From a virus, in IMG/VR virus record IMGVR_UViG_3300021938_000096, positions 1 to 43,311 of that record: a stretch of 43,311 nt of DNA. One strand, 5' to 3'. The translations under genes were made by a program, and so were the position numbers. Positions within the stretch are counted from its first letter, which is position 1; each line of letters starts with the position of its first letter. Below, in pieces: positions 32,819 to 39,731 of the stretch. The notes beneath the pieces are model-generated. The model was not told the origin of the DNA. It saw only the letters and a list, made by a program, of their open reading frames with translations, and ran no database searches.

Positions 32819-33181
32819 TTAAATTCGGAGGGCTTGCTGGCGGCGCAAGACCATGGAGATCACAACTGACGTCACCCCCACCGAGGCGCGAGGCCGTGCG
32901 AGTTGGGTAATCTCTACCACTTGCTCCAAGCCGGGGGCAGTCTTGCTTATGGCAACGGCTTGAGCGTCGGTCAGAACCTGATAGTTCGTGCCGTCGTTAT
33001 TCGATCCTTCAAAGACCACAGTGCCACCACCAAAAGCGCCTTCAAATTGAACAGTGCGGTCAGCCCATTGAACCATGCTCACGGGTGCGCCATCGTCTGT
33101 GCCTGTGAGTGTCCACTGGTAGCGGATGCATGATCCATCATTGGGCAGGAGCGGGGTGATAACGGGGGCTACGGTTGCCAT
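32819..33181 (-). CDS. Small beta-rich virion protein (120 aa)
   Basis: The product MATVAPVITPLLPNDGSCIR continues with YQWTLTGTDDGAPVSMVQWA, GGGTVVFEGSNNDGTNYQVL and ASVGVTSVVISMVLRRQQAL. This is a compact beta sandwich pattern common in phage decoration proteins and tail completion factors. It directly follows the terminase large subunit. The start is supported by an AAGGA upstream. No closer assignment is possible. Confidence 0.7.
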   Translation of the reverse strand: MATVAPVITPLLPNDGSCIRYQWTLTGTDDGAPVSMVQWADRTVQFEGAFGGGTVVFEGSNNDGTNYQVLTDAQAVAISKTAPGLEQVVEITQLARPRASVGVTSVVISMVLRRQQALRI

Positions 33182-33193
33182 ATGGTTCCTTGG

Positions 33194-34681
33194 TTATCCC
33201 AACATGCCCATTGAGGGCTGTGGGTTACTGTATGCCGCAAGCCTCTTTTGCTGCGGCGTTGATTGAGTTTTTGCGAAGCGAAGTGCCATTAATGCGTACC
33301 TTGTGGCCGACATCAAATCGTCGCCTTCTTTGACTACTTTCCCGTCTTTGCGGTGGTAGATTCGGAACTCTTCCCACCAATCGTGAAGGTGTTTCGCCAC
33401 TTTTAATCGGCCTGTTTGCATCCGGTCTAGCATGTCCATCAGACCTGCTTCAACGCCATTTCCGCCTGTGCCTTCTTTGTCACCACGGGCTGGCGCATGC
33501 GTCACCTTGTCTTTGAGCATCGCAACACCTAGATTGCGGTATTGCATCGCCAGGGCATCGCCAGAGCCTTTGTCGTGCTGCAATCCATCATGCGGCCAAG
33601 CTACAGGAATCCATGATCCTTTGGCTTTGATCGCTGCGGCATGGATGACCGGCGTTTGTTCTTTGACGCGGTAGCAGTCGTAAACATGGGCAGTATCTGT
33701 ATCCCTGTCCCAAGCAATCCATACCGCAGCGGTAGGGTGATCCCATCCGAAGTCAAGTGCACAGATACGCGGCCAGTGATTAGGGATTGAAACCGGCATT
33801 TCCCGGATGACATCCTCAGACACCGGGAAAATTGCACCGCTGCCTAGTGTTGGGGTTCCGTTTGACCTTGCCTCACGCTCATGCAGTGGGTAGCTGGCAA
33901 TGATCGACTTCCGTTGTTCTGGCGTGTAGTGCATCGCATCGGCAATCCCCATCTTGGTGACATGCGTGCCATGCGGCTTCTCGACAAGAAACTTTTTAAC
34001 TACGTTGCTCATGCCCTGTAAAGGCGTGAATGTGATAAATGTGATGCCTGATACGCCCTCAGAGCCATTAGAACCGACGTTGGTGCGCGTCAAGCCTTCC
34101 GAGTAGATATCTTCGGGCGGCTCTTCGTCAAACCAGACAAAATCCAAACTGGGCCCCTGCCATTTCTCACGGCCTTTTTCGTAGGCCTTAAAGCTGACGA
34201 TTGAAATGCCACCGGAAACATGCTTAACCTTGATCGAATCTACAGCATCAGCAATGCCATGACCCGCACGCGTCACTTCAATAATGTGTGACTTTGGGAT
34301 TGATCCCGTACCGTGCTGCCCAGGCAGTCCAAGCAAAATCTTCTGCGGGTTATCACGGGTTGATTCTCCGGTCACACCAGATGCCCACCCGATAACACGC
34401 CGATTCCAGCGCTTACCATCCCACCAATCCGGATAGAGTCCAGTCAGGTGCATGGCAACCTCAAAACCAGCCGACCACGTTTTCCCCAGCTGATTTCCTG
34501 CGCAAAGTAAGCGCTCCCTTACACCAACATCACCGCCAGCATCATGAAAATCCTGCTGCTTTTGGTAAGGCGTGTAATCAGCCAGCTTGTTTTCGTCAAG
34601 CTTCTTGCGTATTTCAATGTCGAGTGCTGCCAGCGCCTTTGGCGACAACGCCGACAGGCTCTGCATAAGCTCTGATTTCAT
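33194..34681 (-). CDS. terL: Terminase large subunit
   Basis: The 495-residue product has the two expected domains. The ATPase has an adenine-binding FHDAGGDVGVRERLLCAGNQ region with Walker A GNQLGKT (62-68), Walker B VWFDEEPP (182-189) and a coupling segment ITFITFTPLQG (213-223). The RNase H-type nuclease has ALDFGWDHPTA (Asp310, Asp314), AWPHDG (Asp365) and an acidic VKEGDDLMSATRYALMALRF near the end. It pumps DNA through the portal and cuts the concatemer. The gene overlaps the small subunit by 68 bases; an alternative ATG at 34666 shortens this little. Confidence 0.95.
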   Translation of the reverse strand: MKSELMQSLSALSPKALAALDIEIRKKLDENKLADYTPYQKQQDFHDAGGDVGVRERLLCAGNQLGKTWSAGFEVAMHLTGLYPDWWDGKRWNRRVIGWASGVTGESTRDNPQKILLGLPGQHGTGSIPKSHIIEVTRAGHGIADAVDSIKVKHVSGGISIVSFKAYEKGREKWQGPSLDFVWFDEEPPEDIYSEGLTRTNVGSNGSEGVSGITFITFTPLQGMSNVVKKFLVEKPHGTHVTKMGIADAMHYTPEQRKSIIASYPLHEREARSNGTPTLGSGAIFPVSEDVIREMPVSIPNHWPRICALDFGWDHPTAAVWIAWDRDTDTAHVYDCYRVKEQTPVIHAAAIKAKGSWIPVAWPHDGLQHDKGSGDALAMQYRNLGVAMLKDKVTHAPARGDKEGTGGNGVEAGLMDMLDRMQTGRLKVAKHLHDWWEEFRIYHRKDGKVVKEGDDLMSATRYALMALRFAKTQSTPQQKRLAAYSNPQPSMGMLG

Positions 34682-35132
34682 TGATTGCGTCTTTCATAGA
34701 CTGTAAATCAGCATGATCCAATCCATCAAGCGGGCCTGTCTTAACTTCAGACCGATCCACAAACATGGAAAATTCTTTGCCAATTAGCTCAAGTGCTTTA
34801 TTCGATGCGGCTAGATTCTGTGCGGCTTTGTATTCGCCCGTCGGTTCGCCATCTGAATTGATGATGGGCTCGCCAGTCTTTCCTAGTTTGACAATCTCAA
34901 CCAGCTCATTCATGACCCAAGCTCTATCAATCCCGGTCTTCTCCGTAACCCGTTCCGTAGCCAGCCTTTGAAGTTCCGCAATTCTTCCACGTACCTCAGG
35001 CTTAGCTGCTAACTCACTCCCTGTTACAGTTGCGCGCTTTTCAGCAAATCCAGCGGTTACGGCAGATTCCGTTGCGGTTACGCCTTTTGCCATCAATTGA
35101 GCGAAGTGTTCCCACTTAGGATTCTTCAACAT
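34614..35132 (-). CDS. terS: Terminase small subunit
   Basis: I prefer the ATG at 35132 (MLKNPKWEHFAQLMAKGVTA), four bases after the previous stop, over 35162, which overlaps the upstream gene. The 172-residue product has the Terminase_2-type N-terminal HTH (EHFAQLMAKGVTATESAVTA, then GFAEKRATVTGSELAAKPEV), a central oligomerisation helix (VRGRIAELQRLATERVTEKT) and a C-terminal tail. It would bind the packaging site and recruit TerL. Confidence 0.85.
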   Translation of the reverse strand: MLKNPKWEHFAQLMAKGVTATESAVTAGFAEKRATVTGSELAAKPEVRGRIAELQRLATERVTEKTGIDRAWVMNELVEIVKLGKTGEPIINSDGEPTGEYKAAQNLAASNKALELIGKEFSMFVDRSEVKTGPLDGLDHADLQSMKDAINEIRAYAEPVGVVAKGAGSTRH

Positions 35133-35136
35133 AAAC

Positions 35137-35334
35137 TTACTCAGCCATGGATTCGGTTGCAATTACGCTCAGATCAACTACGCAATCATCATTCAGCCAA
35201 CTTAGGATCATCTCGGCGGTCTTGTGGGCTTCTGAGTCTGGGTTGTATCCACCCTCATAAGCGACGCGCATGCCGACATTGGGCTCACCGGACTCTGTTT
35301 GTCCGGCATCATCCAGAACAATGATGACTTGCAT
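35137..35334 (-). CDS. Small acidic phage protein (65 aa)
   Basis: The product MQVIIVLDDAGQTESGEPNV continues with SEAHKTAEMILSWLNDDCVV. The first strand and the helix near residue 40 suggest a small alpha/beta fold. It overlaps the preceding stop by one base and precedes the terminase small subunit. Function unknown. Confidence 0.7.
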   Translation of the reverse strand: MQVIIVLDDAGQTESGEPNVGMRVAYEGGYNPDSEAHKTAEMILSWLNDDCVVDLSVIATESMAE

Positions 35335-35624
35335 TAGGCGGCGACGCTGTTAAAGCCTTCTTGCATGGCTTTGTCTTGACCGTTGGTGTCTGCCATAGCT
35401 CCCTCGTTCTTTAGGGCTTCTAGGGCAGCTGTTAATGCACCTTTGATGTCGGGGAAGGTTTGAGCACCGGGCTCATTGGCTTCTTCGGCGGGGTTCTCTT
35501 GGGGGGCCATGCCTGGAGCTGCCCCGGCTGCAGCTCCAGCTTCTGGCTCCATGTCTTCCTCGGGTTGCTCGACATAGACTTTGTAATCGCCCTGATCCGT
35601 GGCTTCGATGCAGACAGTAAACAT
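35334..35624 (-). CDS. First gene of the late operon: small Ala/Glu-rich protein (96 aa)
   Basis: A longer frame starts at 35684, but it would run through the terminator hairpin at 35645-35663. The ATG at 35624 (MFTVCIEATDQGDYKVYVEQ) gives a natural N-terminus and lies just after that hairpin. The middle is low-complexity (EPEAGAAAGAAPGMAPQENP) and the end helical (IKGALTAALEALKNEGAM). It is the first gene downstream of the late promoter and terminator pair. Function unknown. Confidence 0.75.
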   Translation of the reverse strand: MFTVCIEATDQGDYKVYVEQPEEDMEPEAGAAAGAAPGMAPQENPAEEANEPGAQTFPDIKGALTAALEALKNEGAMADTNGQDKAMQEGFNSVAA

Positions 35625-35638
35625 GGTATGGCCCAAAT

Positions 35639-35663
35639 AAAAAAGCCGATCACTTGGATCGGC
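35639..35663 (-). terminator. tR'-like intrinsic terminator ahead of the late operon
   Basis: On the minus strand GCCGATC, a five-base loop and GATCGGC form a perfect seven-pair stem followed by TTTTTTATTT. It lies about 130 bases downstream of the predicted late start point and 15 bases before the first late gene. All late genes lie beyond it, so it must be overridden for late expression. Confidence 0.85.
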
Positions 35664-35799
35664 GTAAAGATCGACTTTCGTCAACCTATGGAGTTCGGTA
35701 GTTACAGACGCCCCATTTAGAGGGCTCTCTTATTTTTTTAGTGTCGTCTGCCCCTCCAATGGATAGGGCGATGCGTGTATGCACTATTCGCTGGTGCAT

Positions 35800-35827
35800 A
35801 GCATACCATGAATTTGATTCATATCAA
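35800..35827 (-). promoter_or_regulatory. Predicted late promoter (pR'-like) with a dyad in its spacer
   Basis: On the minus strand TTGATA (35822-35827), 16 bases, then TATGCT (35800-35805), preceded by TGG as an extended -10. A perfect six-base dyad, ATGAAT-TTG-ATTCAT (35808-35822), fills the spacer between the boxes. Overlapping it, TGATT and AATCA form a second dyad around the -35. The site lies between the Q-like gene and the terminator at 35639. Confidence 0.5.
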
Positions 35828-35851
35828 TCAGAAGTTGCTTTTTTGCAACAA

Positions 35852-36238
35852 TCAAGCTGTTTCTGCAATTCTTTCGACACGGTTACTTAGCATTTGACGT
35901 CCATCAATCACCAATTGGTTAAGCCCGTCGATGTTTACCCCTAGCTTTCGACACATTTGCCAGTAGTTTGTTCCGGTCACGTAATACCAACGGATTGACT
36001 CTCTTTGTTTATCTGGGAGTGCGGCCACGGCTTTCTCCATCTTGTGCCCGTCCAGGGTGTCGCATGACTTCCTTAATTCTGGGGCATGCCATTGGCGGGA
36101 ATTGCTTTGGGTGTTGGCCCACATTGGATGTTGTTTACTTCCAAACCCCACTTTGACATACGATGCCCAGTTCTCCAGACGCTCGTGCATGGCGGATTGA
36201 TGGGCGGGGACAAAAAACAGATCAACTTCTTTTTTCAT
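35852..36238 (-). CDS. Late gene regulator, Q-like antiterminator
   Basis: The 128-residue product has a C-terminal half (MEKAVAALPDKQRESIRWYY, then CRKLGVNIDGLNQLVIDGRQ) resembling the sigma region-4-like HTH of phage late regulators (antitermination Q, ArpU and RinA type). The wording AxxxLPxxxRExIRWYYV is common in phages of Burkholderiales. AAAGG lies five bases before the ATG. It is the last gene of the middle region and sits directly upstream of a promoter and terminator followed by all late genes, just as lambda Q does. It would let RNA polymerase pass that terminator. Activation of the promoter is the alternative. Confidence 0.75.
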   Translation of the reverse strand: MKKEVDLFFVPAHQSAMHERLENWASYVKVGFGSKQHPMWANTQSNSRQWHAPELRKSCDTLDGHKMEKAVAALPDKQRESIRWYYVTGTNYWQMCRKLGVNIDGLNQLVIDGRQMLSNRVERIAETA

Positions 36239-36264
36239 TGATGCCTTTGTGATGGATGTTTATT

Positions 36265-36594
36265 TTATTCGGATAAATCAGGAACTGGAATGCCTTTGGG
36301 CCACACCCTGCGACTGACCAGCTCCAGGATGGTCTTAACGTGGGCCTGCCTCCATAGCTCGTTCCGCTCGTCCCCAGTCAGACAGTAGCTTTGATCTACG
36401 TCGTTATGGCAACGGGCGCACAGGCTGGCGCAATAGATGTCACTTGCCTTGATGCCTCGCCCTTTGCCGTGCCTTGATTGGTTTGAGTGCGCCCCGCAGA
36501 CCGTCCCATCATCCCGCCCGCAATGTTGGCATGGGATAGCCCGATAAGCTTCCATGAGTTTCTTCGAGCGGATGTAGGTGAATTTAGGGCGCAT
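36265..36594 (-). CDS. YbcO/DUF1364-like putative nuclease
   Basis: The 109-residue product contains IPCQHCGRDDGTVCGAHSNQ, then SRHGKGRGIKASDIYCASLC and ARCHNDVDQ. These are the spaced CxxC, His and CxxCH pattern of the YbcO (DUF1364) family found in lambdoid prophage recombination/late control regions. The family is thought to be a zinc-dependent HNH-like nuclease acting on DNA. It lies one base from the upstream gene and just before the late regulator, an arrangement similar to the ninR-like region of lambdoid phages. Confidence 0.8.
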   Translation of the reverse strand: MRPKFTYIRSKKLMEAYRAIPCQHCGRDDGTVCGAHSNQSRHGKGRGIKASDIYCASLCARCHNDVDQSYCLTGDERNELWRQAHVKTILELVSRRVWPKGIPVPDLSE

Positions 36595-36920
36595 TAGTCG
36601 GCCATCGAGTCGATTGATAGCAGAAGCCCTCGCTTATTCATCTGTTTATTAAGTTCCGCAAACATGACGTCCGGGAAAGCCTCGGCCATTGCCTTTATGT
36701 CTAGCTTCTCATTACTTGTTGCATCCGAGGAATGCTTAGGATTGCACCCAAGCTGACGGCGTAGGAGCTTCTCAATCTGATCCAACGCCTCACGAATCGC
36801 AGACTCATGATTTTCTCTATACGTTACTAATTGACGGTTTATTTTTTCATCACTCCATGATACTTTTCCAGTATCGGAAACATGACGGTTTCCCGTGCAA
36901 ACGATAATTTCAATGTCCAT
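36594..36920 (-). CDS. Hypothetical protein (108 aa)
   Basis: The product starts MDIEIIVCTGNRHVSDTGKV and has helical, charged stretches (NHESAIREALDQIEKLLRRQ; KAMAEAFPDVMFAELNKQMN). No cysteine cluster, membrane segment or HTH of known family is visible. The stop overlaps the start of the YbcO-like gene. It lies in the small-gene block between replication and late control. Function unknown. Confidence 0.7.
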   Translation of the reverse strand: MDIEIIVCTGNRHVSDTGKVSWSDEKINRQLVTYRENHESAIREALDQIEKLLRRQLGCNPKHSSDATSNEKLDIKAMAEAFPDVMFAELNKQMNKRGLLLSIDSMAD

Positions 36921-36923
36921 AAA

Positions 36924-37097
36924 TTACCCTTTAATATGCTCAATCCACTTGCAAGCCAACTCGGTGCGACGGTCAATCAGCGTTTTCCCACGCGTCCAGT
37001 TGGTGAACGATGTAATATGCACCCCTAGCGCTGCCGCTGCTGACGCATGTGTGTAGCCCATGCGCCGCTTCCATTGGAGTAGTTCTGTGATGGTCAT
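36924..37097 (-). CDS. Small XRE/Cro-like HTH protein (57 aa)
   Basis: The ATG at 37097 is chosen because AGAGGA is four bases upstream; a longer frame to 37136 lacks a good site. The product TITELLQWKRRMGYTHASAA continues with AALGVHITSFTNWTRGKTLI, a helix-turn-helix of Cro/XRE type (recognition helix near ITSFTNWTRG), and ends with RRTELACKWIEH. It may regulate early or middle phage transcription. The target is unknown; no operator repeats were identified nearby. Confidence 0.75.
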   Translation of the reverse strand: MTITELLQWKRRMGYTHASAAAALGVHITSFTNWTRGKTLIDRRTELACKWIEHIKG

Positions 37098-37098
37098 T

Positions 37099-37575
37099 TC
37101 ATCCTCTCGCTTGTGTGTACTTTGCGAATGGCCCACGGATCAGACGGTGGAACTTTTCCGCCGCTACTTCATCGTGATCCAGTTCGGCACGGCTATCAAT
37201 GCCGCACATATCGCGCACGAATTCAGCCGCATGATCTGCGCTCACAATCGGCCATGTCATTTCAGCAACTCCATTGATCCATACCCAAAACTCAGGGCTT
37301 GCGCACCACATGCCCGCCAGTTTTGACAGTGCGCCGCCTTTTGGCTTATCCGATGCCGGAATAGCGGTTTCGGACTTTTCGGGGGTGTCCACTTTCTGGA
37401 CATCCTTTGCTACCGCATATCCTACCGCAAGCGCAGCAATGGCCGCAGGCGTCCCAGGCGCGGCGAACAAGCGGAAAGCGTCTTGTGCGTGCATGGGCTC
37501 GATGTCGAATGAGATCCGAAGCGTTCCGTCCGCCATCGTTTTTAGGCTGACGCTGGCGCAAGGTATGGCGCTCAT
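37099..37575 (-). CDS. Hypothetical phage protein (158 aa)
   Basis: The ATG at 37575 overlaps the upstream stop as ATGA and is preferred over the frame start at 37593. After an N-terminal beta part (ASVSLKTMADGTLRISFDIE) comes an Ala-rich stretch (TPAAIAALAVGYAVAKDVQK), a linker, then KLAGMWCASPEFWVWINGVA and VSADHAAEFVRDMCGIDSRA. The W-rich AGMWC...FWxW segment is a wording I associate with replication-region proteins of betaproteobacterial phages. Function unknown. Confidence 0.7.
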   Translation of the reverse strand: MSAIPCASVSLKTMADGTLRISFDIEPMHAQDAFRLFAAPGTPAAIAALAVGYAVAKDVQKVDTPEKSETAIPASDKPKGGALSKLAGMWCASPEFWVWINGVAEMTWPIVSADHAAEFVRDMCGIDSRAELDHDEVAAEKFHRLIRGPFAKYTQARG

Positions 37576-37856
37576 TTCTGCACCCCGCGCCATGGCAGTT
37601 GCTGACGGCTGGCGTCGTTGAGGTTATCGAGCCAGACGTTTTGGCGAGTCCTCGGGTTAAACCACCAATAGGCTGGGCCTTTGACATACCAGATGCCTGG
37701 ATAAAGGATGCTTTTCTTGTTTGAGTCGCCCTGCCACAGGTCAAGCGTGATCTCATTGCCCACGCCGTCCTCGTAGTTGCACTTGCGGTGGTCGCGCTCG
37801 TACCAGCCATCACGGGCAGGCACTTGGCTGGGCTTGTACCATTTCGTTTTCTTCAT
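37572..37856 (-). CDS. Hypothetical Trp-rich protein (94 aa)
   Basis: The ATG at 37856 overlaps the upstream stop as ATGA. The product begins MKKTKWYKPSQVPARDGWYE and contains DLWQGDSNKKSILYPGIWYV and PAYWWFNPRTRQNVWLDNLN. It is tryptophan-rich and probably beta-type, resembling small proteins that start with a W-x-P...vPaR-x-GWYE pattern in phage early regions. Function unknown. Confidence 0.7.
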   Translation of the reverse strand: MKKTKWYKPSQVPARDGWYERDHRKCNYEDGVGNEITLDLWQGDSNKKSILYPGIWYVKGPAYWWFNPRTRQNVWLDNLNDASRQQLPWRGVQK

Positions 37857-38371
37857 GCTGCAAGCCCTCCCAATCCCGCCCAGTGCCCGCCGTACTCTTT
37901 CCAAGCCCGCCCCGCTTTAATGCCCGTTATCAGGCTGCGGTTCACCCCATAACGCAGCGCCAGCACCGGGCCACTTTCAGTGCTTGAGCGAATCTCGCGG
38001 GCTTGCTCCATCGTCAGCTTCATCTTCCCGCGCCTTGATTCGGCAATCTTGGATGCCCGGACAATGCCTGAGAATGCGCCGCGCTTGGCTGCACGCTTGG
38101 CAATCTTGCTGGTGGTGGATTGAACCAAGTGAGCCGGGTTAATGCAGCGCTTCTCCCCGCAGGTCGTATCTATCGGCTTACGCGGGATCAATTCGCCGCC
38201 GTTGAGTTGGTACATGGCGCGGCGTACCAGCGTGCAGGGTTGGCCGTAAGGCTTGTAAATGGGATGACCCGTCCCTGAGCCCACAGCGCCCGTCCACAGC
38301 AGGCAGTCGCCATACTCTTCGGTGCGCTCAATCAGGGCCATCATGTGCAGGGTGTCGGCTTCTTCGTTCAC
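37853..38371 (-). CDS. Degenerate HNH_3-like protein with C-terminal HTH
   Basis: The 172-residue frame starts at a GTG that overlaps the RusA stop as GTGA. It follows the HNH_3 plan: CLLWTGAV near 23-30, YQLNGGELIPRKPIDTTCGE, then KRCINPAHLVQS with the zinc-binding C...NPxHL. The first catalytic His (usually in AHR) reads LVRR, and the HxC position reads TTC, so nuclease activity is doubtful. The C-terminus (MEQAREIRSSTESGPVLALR, then YGVNRSLITGIKAGRAWK) is a resolvase/NUMOD-like HTH. It may be a DNA-binding derivative of a mobile endonuclease. Confidence 0.75.
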   Translation of the reverse strand: MNEEADTLHMMALIERTEEYGDCLLWTGAVGSGTGHPIYKPYGQPCTLVRRAMYQLNGGELIPRKPIDTTCGEKRCINPAHLVQSTTSKIAKRAAKRGAFSGIVRASKIAESRRGKMKLTMEQAREIRSSTESGPVLALRYGVNRSLITGIKAGRAWKEYGGHWAGLGGLAA

Positions 38372-38760
38372 AAATTCACCCCGCTACGGATCTGGACTCC
38401 AACGGCCACCACCAGCGCCCCGACTTTAGGCTGCCCTGGTATCCAGTCCACCAGTACGGGCCGAAACCGGGAATCATCCACGCCCAACGCCTCGGCCATG
38501 CCATCGAGCAGCGCTTTTGACGCGGCTAGCATGTTGTCGGCATCACGCTTGCGCTTGTCGGGCAGCATGTAAACGAGCGAGAGCGGAATGAACTCGGGCC
38601 ATTTTTTTGTCGCCGGTCGGTCTTGCATCGCCTCTTTTGTGCAAATCACTCCGGCCAGGCGCTGCGCGTCTTTGACGGCTTTCGTCTTTGTCCAGTGCGT
38701 GCCGTTTTTCCGGTTGGGGAAAAGAGCGGCAGCGGGGAAAGGTAGGCGGATTACCATCAT
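38368..38760 (-). CDS. rusA: RusA-family Holliday junction resolvase
   Basis: The 130-residue product has the RusA signature: FPNRKNGTHW near the N-terminus, then LPDKRKRDADNMLAASKALL with Asp73 and Asp75, and LDGMAEALGVDDSRF with Asp95/Asp96. These correspond to the acidic metal-binding residues of E. coli RusA. It would cut recombination or replication junctions so that DNA can be packaged. It overlaps its neighbours by four bases on both sides. Confidence 0.9.
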   Translation of the reverse strand: MMVIRLPFPAAALFPNRKNGTHWTKTKAVKDAQRLAGVICTKEAMQDRPATKKWPEFIPLSLVYMLPDKRKRDADNMLAASKALLDGMAEALGVDDSRFRPVLVDWIPGQPKVGALVVAVGVQIRSGVNL

Positions 38761-39077
38761 CGTGATTCCTCGATGATCTTGAGCAACTGCGCCAAAGTCT
38801 TGACCTTGCGCATCTTTCCGCCCGGTGGGCTTGCATCGTGCGGGTTTTTACCCATTTCATTGTCGAATTGATACCAATTCAGCCAATCGGACTCATCCCC
38901 CAAAGCAGCACTCAGCGCAAGCGTGTGATAGCCAAAAGACTCCCAAACCGTCTCATAAAACTTGGTTTCAGGCATGTGGCCAAAGATGGCATGCACTGAG
39001 TCGCACAGCTTTTCGATCTGGTCATGGTTTCTTTTCCAGTCTTCGAGAAGTTGCATTGCGTATTTTGTTTCTATCAT
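38757..39077 (-). CDS. Hypothetical protein (106 aa)
   Basis: The ATG directly follows the HNH stop. The product is helical (MIETKYAMQLLEDWKRNHDQ; FYETVWESFGYHTLALSAAL) and ends MRKVKTLAQLLKIIEESR. No catalytic motif is visible. Similar short proteins occur next to RusA in phages. Function unknown. Confidence 0.7.
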   Translation of the reverse strand: MIETKYAMQLLEDWKRNHDQIEKLCDSVHAIFGHMPETKFYETVWESFGYHTLALSAALGDESDWLNWYQFDNEMGKNPHDASPPGGKMRKVKTLAQLLKIIEESR

Positions 39078-39452
39078 TTAAATCCCCATAGGTTGCCGAT
39101 AATCTGTCATGTGCTTGTTCCCCTTGTCTTTGTTGCATAATCCGCAAAGCACTTGCAAGTTTTCAAAGCTAAGCGCTAACTCAGGATAAAATTTACGCGG
39201 CTTCACATGGTCAACATGAATACGACGCGTGTTGTCCGAGGTGTACCCGCAGCACATGCACTTGGCACCATATTTCTCTAACACCTTTGCCCTCAATTCA
39301 CGCCATGCTGTGGATCGCAGGAAGTCACCGCCAGTTGTTTTAATGTCCTCTGCAATCTCGTTAGCGCTCTTCTTCTTGAGTGAAAAAACAAAGTCAGACT
39401 TTGCTGTCCTCATCTTCAATTTGGCTATGAGCCGTTTCTGTTTGCTGATCAT
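39078..39452 (-). CDS. HNH endonuclease
   Basis: The ATG at 39452 (MISKQKRLIAKLKMRTAKSD) is chosen over a TTG at 39473 that lies inside the terminator tail. The 124-residue product has the HNH core: STAWRELRAKVLEKYGAKCM with CMCCG, then RIHVDHVKPRKFYPELALSF (catalytic DH), ENLQVLCGLCNKDKGNKH with the second zinc pair. This is the common freestanding McrA-like HNH form. It could assist packaging or recombination, or be a homing-type nuclease. The gene is preceded immediately by a structured RNA and terminator. Confidence 0.85.
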   Translation of the reverse strand: MISKQKRLIAKLKMRTAKSDFVFSLKKKSANEIAEDIKTTGGDFLRSTAWRELRAKVLEKYGAKCMCCGYTSDNTRRIHVDHVKPRKFYPELALSFENLQVLCGLCNKDKGNKHMTDYRQPMGI

Positions 39453-39470
39453 GTTTGTCGTTATGTAACG

Positions 39471-39581
39471 CAAAAAACCCGCTAAGGTTTTCGACTCTCC
39501 GCGTGGCAGCGAGGGGATTTCTCCCCGAAGAGCCGAAGCCTTAACGGGTTCGGTGTTTTGTGTCTTGCTGCCACGCTTGAC
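39471..39581 (-). ncRNA. Predicted structured small RNA or leader with crossing helices and terminator
   Basis: On the minus strand a transcript of about 110 bases is predicted. Two long pairings cross each other. GCGTGGCAGC (39567-39576) pairs perfectly with GCTGCCACGC (39501-39510). AACCCGTTAAGG (39539-39550) pairs with CCTTAGCGGGTT (39476-39487) with one mismatch and is extended inward by CTTCGGCTCT/AGAGTCGAA (39529-39538 with 39490-39498, one mismatch). A GGGG-AGAAAT-CCCC hairpin (39513-39526) lies inside. The last arm is followed by TTTTTT, so one pairing is a terminator. The order gives either a pseudoknot or two alternative folds. I do not recognise a known family. Confidence 0.6.
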
Positions 39582-39587
39582 GAATAA

Positions 39588-39615
39588 ATATTACCACGAT
39601 TTTGATGCAGGTCAA
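39588..39615 (-). promoter_or_regulatory. Predicted promoter of the structured RNA
   Basis: On the minus strand TTGACC (39610-39615), 16 bases, then TAATAT (39588-39593). The start point would fall near 39581, just before the first long arm of the RNA. The -35 matches consensus at five of six positions; the -10 is weaker. Confidence 0.5.
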
Positions 39616-39625
39616 TAAAAAACAA

Positions 39626-39727
39626 TCATTTTTTCACCCTCGTAACCTTCAAAACACCTTTTGCAATCAATACGATCGTTAGTACGATGCCAACTATTAA
39701 CCCTAGTCCAAAATATAAGGCGTACAT
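39626..39727 (-). CDS. 33-residue single-span membrane peptide
   Basis: This frame lies in the gap between the methyltransferase and the structured RNA. GGGGA is eight bases before the ATG, and the ATG follows the methyltransferase stop by four bases. The product MYALYFGLGLIVGIVLTIVL is followed by IAKGVLKVTRVKK, one hydrophobic span (about 3-22) and a basic tail, giving an N-out or tail-in topology. Its good ribosome site and compact placement make chance unlikely. Function unknown; such peptides in phages can modify membranes or host functions. Confidence 0.6.
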   Translation of the reverse strand: MYALYFGLGLIVGIVLTIVLIAKGVLKVTRVKK

Positions 39728-39731
39728 TAAT

